A stretch of 33,670 nt of DNA from an uncultured Collinsella sp. (GTDB taxonomy: Bacteria > Actinomycetota > Coriobacteriia > Coriobacteriales > Coriobacteriaceae). The translations under genes and the position numbers were made by a program. Shown here one piece after another: positions 25,495-33,670 of the stretch. The notes under the pieces were generated by a model. It made no database searches, was not told the origin of the DNA, and was given only the letters and a program-made list of their open reading frames with translations. The DNA lies in NCBI GenBank assembly GCA_902496005.1, contig CABUZI010000005.1, positions 1 through 33,670 on the forward strand, written 5' to 3'. Position 1 is the stretch's first letter. Each line of letters starts with the position of its first letter.

Positions 25495-25645
25495 GCTACC
25501 TCCCTCAAAAAAGCGCACCCAAACGGATGCGCTTCGAACTTCTTGCTGTATTCGATTCTACCGATTCGCCGAACAAAAACCACCCCTGCGCAGGGTTTGC
25601 TTTGGATACAAAACCACCCTGCTCGGAGGGTTTTATCCATTTCCA
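25495..25645 (-). promoter_or_regulatory. Hairpin-rich leader of the YitT-family gene
   Basis: Reading the minus strand from prfB, three stem-loops occur in about 150 nt. The first is ACCCT-CCGAGC-AGGGT followed by GGTTTTG. The second is CCCTGCGCAGGG followed by GTGGTTTTTG. The third is AAGCGCATCC-GTTT-GGGTGCGCTTTTTT (about 25505-25531). The third has the form of a good intrinsic terminator, and its T tract touches the GAGGGAGG ribosome site of the gene. The first two share a similar sequence and look like a duplication. One may end prfB transcription; the third could be an attenuator. Confidence 0.6.
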
Positions 25646-25660
25646 CATAAACCAGGCGAT

Positions 25661-26808
25661 TTATGCAGATGGGGTCTCCGCGTCGGCGTTGCCGGTGGCC
25701 CAGCGATGGTAGCCAATAACAAACGGGTCCAGGTCGCCATCGTCAAGAACGGCCTCGACATTGCTGGTCTCCACGCCCGAGCGCAGATCCTTGACCATCT
25801 GGTACGGGTAGAGCACATAGCTGCGAATCTGGTTGCCAAAACCGATCGTGGTTTTGGGTCCGCGAATCTCATCGAGCGCCTCGGCGCGCTTCTCGAGCTC
25901 AATCTCGTACAGGCGAGCCTTGAGGATCTGCATGCACGCGGCCTTGTTCTGGATCTGGCTGCGCTCGTTTTGGCAGGTAACCACAATGCCGCTGGGAAAA
26001 TGCGTCACGCGCACGGCGGAGTCGGTGGTGTTGACGCCCTGACCGCCCGGGCCGCTCGCGTGGTACACGTCCACGCGGATGTCATCGGGGTTGATCTCGA
26101 TGTCGATATCATCGGGCAGTACGGGAATGACCTCGACGCCAGCGAACGTGGTCTGGCGGCGCTTCTTGTCGTCGGTGGGGCTAATGCGCACCAAGCGGTG
26201 GACGCCGGCCTCGGCGCGCAGCATGCCAAATGCGTCCTTGCCCTCGACGGTAAAGGTCGCGCGGTCGATGCCGATGACCTCGGCCGCGGGACAGTCGTTA
26301 ATCGTGACCTTCCAGCCGCGACGCTGGCAGTACTTCATGTACATCTTAAAGAGCATGAAGGTCCAGTCCTGGGCCTCCAGACCACCCTGTCCGGGCTTGA
26401 TGGTCACAATGGCATCGCCGTGATCGAACTCACCGGTAAACCAGCTCGAAAGCTCAAGCTCATCGACGGCACGGGCCAGACGCTCAGCCGTGGCTGTAGC
26501 CTCCTCGCGAAGGGCGGCGGCGTCGGGGTCATCCCCCATCTCCTCGGCAAGCTCCAGAGCGGCGCGGGCATCGGAAAGCTCGCCGCGCGCGTTGTCCACG
26601 GCAGCGATATCTTCCTTGGTGCGCGCGATTTCCTCCATGGTGGCACGGGCGGCGTCGGCGTCATCCCAAAAGCCGGGGGCCACGCTTTTGGCCTCGAGCT
26701 CGGTCACGCGCGTGCGCTTTTCGTCCAAGTGGAGATACGACTCGACCTCGCCGAGCCGGTCCGCAAACGCGTCCAGCTCGGCGGGCGTTACCTCTAAAGC
26801 CTCAGCCA

Positions 26809-26809
<1 letters not shown>
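25661..26809 (-). CDS. prfB: Peptide chain release factor 2
   Basis: The 382-residue protein releases nascent peptides at UGA and UAA. It has the helical domain 1 (about 1-115), the decoding domain and the catalytic GGQ (255-257, in ASGPGGQGVNTTDSAVR). PDDIDIEINPDDIRVDVYHASG is typical of RF2 rather than RF1. The stop-recognition tripeptide is Ser210-Pro211-Thr212 (RISPTDDKKRR), where most RF2 have SPF. The reading frame is uninterrupted: the region that holds the programmed +1 frameshift in many bacteria reads SYLHLDEKR with no UGA. The start overlaps the secA stop (TAATG). Confidence 0.95.
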
Positions 26810-29616
<2,807 letters not shown>

Positions 29617-29744
29617 GTGGTTTTCCTTTTTGGCCATCGCCCACGCCGTGCAGCTGCGGGCGAGTTAAACACAGATGATTGTACTTTAGCCAAACAAGGC
29701 GCGGCCTATACGGTCGACCTCGACCGCCACGTAATAACTATGAC

Positions 29745-29783
29745 CAACCTGCCACAATGGGACAGGTTTATTTTGGCAAGTTT
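29745..29783. repeat. Inverted repeat, family 4, copy 2
   Basis: aacctgccacaa and ttttggcaagtt pair imperfectly around the loop GGGACAGGTTTA, which is identical to that of the copy at 17575-17612. A partial echo, GGGGACAGGTTAGCTTGC, begins at 29823. It lies in the 286-bp gap between secA and rpmE; nothing coding was seen there. Confidence 0.75.
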
Positions 29784-29844
29784 TATCTGAGCAAACGTCG
29801 TCTCTCTGCCATTTGGTGCCACGGGGACAGGTTAGCTTGCACCA

Positions 29845-29886
29845 ATAAAAAGAAAAGGGCCGCGCACCCAAATGGATGCACGGCCC
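29845..29886 (-). terminator. Rho-independent terminator of rpmE
   Basis: On the minus strand GGGCCGTGCATCC pairs with GGGTGCGCGGCCC around ATTT and is followed by TTTTCTTTTTATT. Confidence 0.92.
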
Positions 29887-29923
29887 TCATGCCATGAATG
29901 CGAGTGATTCCGCGGCGAGCTAT

Positions 29924-30349
29924 TTACTCAGCAGCCTCGGTGGTCTCGGCCTCGGCAGCGGCCTCCTCGACGGGAGCCTCTGCGGGAGCCTCGGCAGCCT
30001 GCTTGGCAGCCTCCTCGGCAAACTTAGCAGCACGCTTAGCCTTCTCGGCAGCCTTAGCCTCAGCGGCGGCCTTGCGAGCAGCCTCGGCCTCAGCAGCCTT
30101 GGCGGCCTTGGCAGCCTTGGCCTCCTCGGCCTTCTTGAGCTGGGCGGCAGCGGCGCCACCGAACTTGTCGGCGAAGCGCTGGACGCGTCCACCGGTGTCG
30201 ACGAACTTCTGCTGGCCGGTGTAGAACGGGTGGCACTCGTTGCAAAGCTCGACCTTCATCTCGGACACGGTAGCGTGCGTCTTGAAGGTGTTGCCGCAAG
30301 AGCACGTCACCGTGCACTCGACATACTGGGGATGGATACCCTGCTTCAT
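29924..30349 (-). CDS. rpmE: 50S ribosomal protein L31 with long Ala/Lys/Glu tail
   Basis: The first ~70 of 141 residues are a zinc-type L31: CSCGNTFKTHA and ELCNECHPFYTGQQKFVDTGGRVQRF carry the four cysteines. The remaining ~70 residues are a low-complexity Ala/Lys/Glu helix (KKAEEAKAAKAAKAAEAEAA) ending in an acidic Ala/Glu/Pro stretch. Ordinary L31 is 65-90 residues. The tail is probably a surface extension of the ribosome; its basic-then-acidic division is visible. The ATG follows GGAGT, and that site is covered by a leader hairpin. Zinc dependence is inferred from the cysteines. Confidence 0.95.
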   Translation of the reverse strand: MKQGIHPQYVECTVTCSCGNTFKTHATVSEMKVELCNECHPFYTGQQKFVDTGGRVQRFADKFGGAAAAQLKKAEEAKAAKAAKAAEAEAARKAAAEAKAAEKAKRAAKFAEEAAKQAAEAPAEAPVEEAAAEAETTEAAE

Positions 30350-30421
30350 GGTAGGACTCCTTATTGGTCAGGCGCTGGTTACCGATCAGCGCATAAGGCG
30401 TCTTGGTTTCCGACCAAGACA
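30350..30421 (-). promoter_or_regulatory. L31 leader with SD-sequestering hairpin
   Basis: On the minus strand the leader forms GTCTTGGT-CGGAA-ACCAAGAC (30400-30420), then GCGCTG...CAGCGC. Outside the latter, CCTTAT (30393-30398) pairs with ATAAGG (30359-30364), which contains most of the AAGGAG ribosome site of rpmE. Such folding would block translation and suits autoregulation by L31. A Coriobacteria-specific L31 leader class has been described, and this is likely a member, but I matched it only by position and logic, not to a covariance model. Confidence 0.65.
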
Positions 30422-30433
30422 ACAAACTCGGCT

Positions 30434-30462
30434 ATGGTACCACAGCGCCGCGCGTCCCACAA
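30434..30462 (-). promoter_or_regulatory. Candidate promoter of rpmE
   Basis: On the minus strand TTGTGG (30457-30462) and TACCAT (30434-30439) are 17 bp apart, with a TGG just before the -10. It would start transcription just before the leader hairpins. Confidence 0.5.
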
Positions 30463-30654
30463 AAGGTTCACGGTCTTTGTGCAACACGGCGTGGCCAACC
30501 GCAGCGGACACGCACCCTGTTGCCCCTTCTCCCATGTTGCAGACGTGTAACGCCGCAGTAAGCACACCCCTTTTGGCGCCAGACAGGTACAATGATGAAC
30601 ACTATACCGTAGCGGAGCGCCCGCGCGCGCCGCAACCACGCGAAAGGGTTTCCC

Positions 30655-30942
30655 ATGGCCGAGATCTCGTCCTCCCGTATCGTCATCACCGTCCTTGGCA
30701 AGAACCGCCCCGGCATCGTCGCCGGCGTCACCCGTGTCCTGGGCGAGGCCAACGTCGACATCCGCGACATCACGCAGTCCATTATCGAGGACATCTTCAC
30801 CATGACCATGCTGGCCGATACCGCCGAGTCCAAGCTCGACTTCGCTGAGCTGCAGAAGGCCCTGGCCGAGGCCGGCGAGCTTTCGGGCGTCAACGTGTCC
30901 ATCCAGCGCGAGGACGTCTTTAACTTTATGTACCGCCTGTAG
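30655..30942 (+). CDS. ACT-domain protein (UPF0237-like)
   Basis: The 95-residue protein is a single ACT domain: RIVITVLGKNRPGIVAGVTRVLGEANVDIRDITQSI, with the glycine turn that binds amino acids. The remainder ends with a conserved 'REDVFNFMYRL'. These stand-alone proteins are usually paired with a UPF0210 (PFL) gene; here the next gene is citrate synthase. The ligand is not known; amino-acid sensing is inferred. The ATG follows AAAGGG. A weak promoter pair, CAGACA (30580-30585) and TATACC (30603-30608) with 17-bp spacing, stands upstream. Confidence 0.9.
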   Translation: MAEISSSRIVITVLGKNRPGIVAGVTRVLGEANVDIRDITQSIIEDIFTMTMLADTAESKLDFAELQKALAEAGELSGVNVSIQREDVFNFMYRL

Positions 30943-31019
30943 CGAACAAGCCGCTGGGGATAGCCTGACGCGCGCATGCCAATGCAAGCCACCCCGATGC
31001 GGCCCGGAGAGGAGCGCGC

Positions 31020-32438
31020 ATGGCCTACGACGCCAAGAAAATCTATTACCGCTTCGATGACCACTTGAGCCGACTGGTTCTGGATTACGAAGCAAGCCGC
31101 CAGATTTCGTCTGAGAGCGAAAGCCTCTACCACGGCCTGCCGACCGACCCTTATGACGAGGACCTGTTTGTCGAGCACAATGTCAAGCGCGGCCTGCGCA
31201 ATGCCGACGGCTCGGGCGTGGTCGCGGGCCTCACTCGTATCTCGGATGTGCACGGCTACAACAAGGTCGACGGAAAGGTCGTGCCCGATCAGGGCAAGCT
31301 CACGCTTCGCGGCTACAGCATCGAGGATCTGGTCAACAATGCCCAGGCGGAGAATCGCTACGGCTACGAAGAAGTCGCCTATCTGCTTATCACGGGTTCG
31401 CTGCCCAACAAGGAAGAGCTCGACGGCTTCTGCGAGCGCCTAGGTGCCTTTAGACATCTGAGCGACGAATACGTCCGCGAGTTCCCCATGACCACGGTGT
31501 CGTCGAGCATCATGAATGTGCTTCAGCGCGCCGTGCTGCTGCTCTACGCCTTCGACGCCGAGCCCGACGCCATTACACCCGAGCACGAAATCGACGTCGC
31601 CATCTCCATGCTCGCCCGTCTCCCCCGCATCGCCGCCTTCGCGCATATGGCCTCGGTCGCCAAGCGCCGCGGCTCCGAGGTTCATGTACCGCACCCCACA
31701 CCCGGCCTCTCCACCGCCGAGACCATCCTGCAGGTGTTGCGCGGCGGCATGGCATTCACCCGCGACGAAGCCATGCTGCTCGACGTGATGCTCATGCTGC
31801 ATGCCGAGCACGGCGGCGGCAACAACTCCACGTTCGCCTGCCGCGTGCTGTCCTCATCGGCCACCGACCCGTATTCCGCCTACGCCGCGGCTATCGGCTC
31901 GCTCAAGGGCCCGCGCCACGGCGGCGCCAATGCCAAGGTCGTGTCTATGCACGAGGACATCCGCGCGCATGTCTCCAATTGGGAGGACGAGGACGAGGTC
32001 GCGGCCTACCTGGGCAAGATCCTCGACAGGCAGGCCTTCGACGGCACGGGTCTCATCTACGGTATGGGCCACGCCGTCTACACGCTGAGCGACCCGCGTG
32101 CCGAGGTGTGCCGTCGTTACGCGCGCACGCTTGCCGCCAAGAAGGACCTGGGCGAGGAGTTCGCGCTCATCGAGCGCATCGAGCGCCTGGCACCGCAGGT
32201 GATGCGCGACCACGGCATGACCAAGCCCATCTGCGCCAACATCGACCTGTACACGGGCTTTATCTACAAGATGCTCGGCGTGCCCGAGACGCTCTTTACG
32301 CCGCTATTCGCCGTCGCCCGCATGGCCGGCTGGTCGGCGCACCGCATGGAAGAGCTCTTCTGCGCGCACCGTATCATCCGCCCCGCCTATCGTCCGGTGA
32401 TCGAGCCGCTGGAGTACAAGCCGCTCGCCGACCGCTAG
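31020..32438 (+). CDS. Citrate synthase
   Basis: The 472-residue protein condenses oxaloacetate and acetyl-CoA to citrate. Citrate/methylcitrate synthase landmarks are LHAEHGGGNNSTF (His264), GPRHGGANAKV (His300), GMGHAVYTLSDPRAE (His351) and NIDLYTGFIYKMLGVP (Asp409), the catalytic and substrate-binding residues. It is longer than the usual 370-430 because of an N-terminal ~60-residue extension (MAYDAKKIYYRFDDHLSRL). The ATG follows GGAGAGGAG. In a fermentative anaerobe its main use would be 2-oxoglutarate for glutamate, matching gltB. A 2-methylcitrate synthase activity is possible but no prp genes are near. Confidence 0.94.
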   Translation: MAYDAKKIYYRFDDHLSRLVLDYEASRQISSESESLYHGLPTDPYDEDLFVEHNVKRGLRNADGSGVVAGLTRISDVHGYNKVDGKVVPDQGKLTLRGYSIEDLVNNAQAENRYGYEEVAYLLITGSLPNKEELDGFCERLGAFRHLSDEYVREFPMTTVSSSIMNVLQRAVLLLYAFDAEPDAITPEHEIDVAISMLARLPRIAAFAHMASVAKRRGSEVHVPHPTPGLSTAETILQVLRGGMAFTRDEAMLLDVMLMLHAEHGGGNNSTFACRVLSSSATDPYSAYAAAIGSLKGPRHGGANAKVVSMHEDIRAHVSNWEDEDEVAAYLGKILDRQAFDGTGLIYGMGHAVYTLSDPRAEVCRRYARTLAAKKDLGEEFALIERIERLAPQVMRDHGMTKPICANIDLYTGFIYKMLGVPETLFTPLFAVARMAGWSAHRMEELFCAHRIIRPAYRPVIEPLEYKPLADR

Positions 32439-32461
32439 GACGCGGACCGTTATAGAACTCG

Positions 32462-32503
32462 AGCGTGGTCAGGGCATCACCGCCCTCGGCCACGCTTTTT
32501 ATG
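32462..32503 (+). terminator. Rho-independent terminator of citrate synthase
   Basis: AGCGTGG pairs with CCACGCT and AGGGC with GCCCT across a small internal loop, followed by TTTTTAT. It lies 25 bp after the citrate synthase stop. Confidence 0.9.
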
Positions 32504-32525
32504 CCAGTAGAAAGGGCTGCATCGA

Positions 32526-33368
32526 ATGATTGTGTTTTCCGATATGGATGGAACGCTGCTGACGAGTGATAAGCAGATGAGCGACGCCACCTGGGCGATG
32601 CTCGACGAGCTTGCGCGCCGCGGTGTTGAGTTTGTGCCCTGCACGGGGCGCCCGCTGTCAGGCATCTTTGAGCCCATCCTCGCCCACCCCGCCGTACACT
32701 ACGCGGTCTGCGCCAACGGTGCCAGCGTCTGGCAGCTCGACGCCGGTACGCCCATCGACGCCTCGCGCGCCACGTGCATCTTGAGCCGTCCGCTCGACCG
32801 TGGCATTGCCCACCGCATCCATCGCATTGCCGCCGGCCACGATGTGACCTTCGATATCTTCGCGGATGGGCAGTGCTTCCTCCCCCGCTCGCTATACGGG
32901 CGTCTGGATGAGTTCTGTGGCGGCGACCCCCACATCGCGGCTTCGCTCAAGCGCACACGAACACCGATCGACATGGATATCGACAGCAAGATCGACGAGG
33001 TCGAGACGCTCGAACGCATCGCCATGTACTGGCACGACCCGGCCGATCGCGACGCCATCGCGGCGGCGCTCGACACGCTCGAAGGCATTGAGGTCACGCG
33101 TTCGTACGCCATGAATATCGAGGTCATGGGCGAGGGCGCCACCAAGGGGACGGCCCTCACGTGGCTATGCGAGCACTTGGGCGAGCGTCTCGCCGACGCC
33201 TGGGCGTTCGGCGACAACATCAACGACATCCCCATGCTGCAGGCAGCGGGCCACGGCATGGCCATGATCAACGCCGAGCCCGAAGATCGCGAGGCCGCCG
33301 ACGCCATCACCGAATACGACAACGACCACGACGGCGTCGCCCGCACCATCATGGCCGCCCTCGCCTAG
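32526..33368 (+). CDS. HAD-superfamily phosphatase, Cof/YbiV type
   Basis: The 280-residue protein has the HAD motifs in order. Motif I is FSDMDGTLL (nucleophile Asp6, acid Asp8). Motif II is in VPCTGRPLSG. The C-terminal Lys is in GATKGTAL. Motif IV is AFGDNINDIPML. The C2B cap lies between motifs II and III. It probably hydrolyses sugar phosphates, flavin or PLP phosphates; the substrate cannot be read from sequence. The ATG has AAAGGG upstream. It faces a related HAD gene on the other strand. Confidence 0.93.
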   Translation: MIVFSDMDGTLLTSDKQMSDATWAMLDELARRGVEFVPCTGRPLSGIFEPILAHPAVHYAVCANGASVWQLDAGTPIDASRATCILSRPLDRGIAHRIHRIAAGHDVTFDIFADGQCFLPRSLYGRLDEFCGGDPHIAASLKRTRTPIDMDIDSKIDEVETLERIAMYWHDPADRDAIAAALDTLEGIEVTRSYAMNIEVMGEGATKGTALTWLCEHLGERLADAWAFGDNINDIPMLQAAGHGMAMINAEPEDREAADAITEYDNDHDGVARTIMAALA

Positions 33369-33381
33369 TCATTGATCAATC

Positions 33382-33484
33382 ATTGGGGACATTCTTAAAC
33401 GACTAGTCACTGGGGACACTCTTCGCAAAAAGCTGCAAGGACTGTCCCCCACTGTCGGCAGAAAAGGAACGTCCCCATCTGCCG
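33382..33484. repeat. GGGGAC-bearing repeat cluster, family 5
   Basis: attggggacattctt (33382-33396) and actggggacactctt (33409-33423) are direct copies 27 bp apart, each preceded by CTAGTCAnTG-like sequence. The second also pairs imperfectly with aaggactgtcccccact (33437-33453) around CGCAAAAAGCTGC. A further hairpin has arms CGGCAGA (33456-33462) and TCTGCCG (33478-33484). All are between two convergent HAD genes. Confidence 0.75.
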
Positions 33485-33486
33485 GA

Positions 33487-33670
33487 TTAGGAGAGACTCT
33501 CCAGCACGCGACGGAGCTCATGCTGAACGGCGTGGTCGCGGTTGCAGCCTACGACGCGATCGGCCACCGCCTTGAGCGCGGGGCGCGCGTTTTCCATCGC
33601 GCAGCCCGTGCCGACAAAGCGAATAATCTCGTAGTCGTTCATCGAGTCACCAAACGCCATGACCTCGTCG
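33487..33670 (-). CDS. HAD-superfamily phosphatase, C-terminal part
   Basis: Only the last ~60 residues are in the window; the gene continues past the right edge. VMAFGDSMNDYEIIRFVG is HAD motif IV of a Cof-type phosphatase. It is followed by GCAMENARPALKAVADRV and a C-terminal HELRRVLESLS, ending TAA at 33487-33489. It is convergent with another Cof-type HAD gene; the two differ enough that this is not a recent tandem copy. Substrate unknown. Confidence 0.88.
   Translation of the reverse strand, partial: DEVMAFGDSMNDYEIIRFVGTGCAMENARPALKAVADRVVGCNRDHAVQHELRRVLESLS

Overview
The window looks like a chromosomal segment of a high-GC Coriobacteriia gut anaerobe, most likely Collinsella or a close relative. 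This is inferred from the gene content (a short rubredoxin beside a flavin reductase, split transketolase, MupG/MurQ/MurP recycling, a lysine/alanine-extended L31) and the codon use. No 16S gene is present to prove it. Almost all coding space is housekeeping. There is no prophage, insertion sequence, CRISPR array or defence island.

Layout. 1-4724 (minus): glutamate synthase, gltB followed by the first codons of gltD. 5183-7288 (plus): phosphoglycerate mutase and an Nramp metal transporter, bracketed on both sides by tandem palindrome arrays. 7676-10258 (minus): short rubredoxin, flavin reductase, smpB translationally coupled to a TPR gene, and tRNA-Glu(CTC)/tRNA-Gln(CTG). 10534-11524: a small unknown protein convergent with an ArsC/Spx-like protein, with a three-unit palindrome array between them. 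11617-16059 (minus): a MurNAc utilisation cluster read murR-murQ-murP-mupG (regulator, etherase, PTS permease, 6-phospho-muramidase). 16264-19867 (minus): a VanZ-like membrane protein, a lone serine recombinase and RNase R. 19991-22118 (minus): ftsE-ftsX, with an unusually long N-terminal extension on FtsE. 22623-24396 (minus): two-subunit transketolase. 24604-29616 (minus): YitT-family membrane protein, prfB and secA. 29924-30349 (minus): L31 with an SD-sequestering leader. 30655-33368 (plus): ACT-domain protein, citrate synthase and a HAD phosphatase, then the end of a second HAD gene on the minus strand.

Links between genes. Citrate synthase (2-oxoglutarate supply) and glutamate synthase fit glutamate biosynthesis. 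The mur cluster would import and split MurNAc-containing sugars from peptidoglycan turnover. secA-prfB share a TAATG junction, smpB starts inside the TPR gene, and ftsE/ftsX overlap, so several pairs look translationally coupled.

The most unusual content is intergenic. At least five sequence-unrelated families of inverted repeats occupy the gaps. Two families are tandem arrays with a nearly fixed period (80/80/79 bp and 62/62 bp). Within each of three families the loop length is constant (25, 25 and 16 nt) although the sequence varies. A further 123-nt nested hairpin lies upstream of ftsE. No enzyme that obviously handles these elements is in the window, apart from a serine recombinase with no demonstrated link. 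Other points worth a look are an RF2 with SPT instead of SPF in its stop-codon recognition tripeptide, terminator-like hairpins abutting the Shine-Dalgarno sequences of mupG and the YitT gene, and a split counterpart of the flavoprotein-rubredoxin Hrb.
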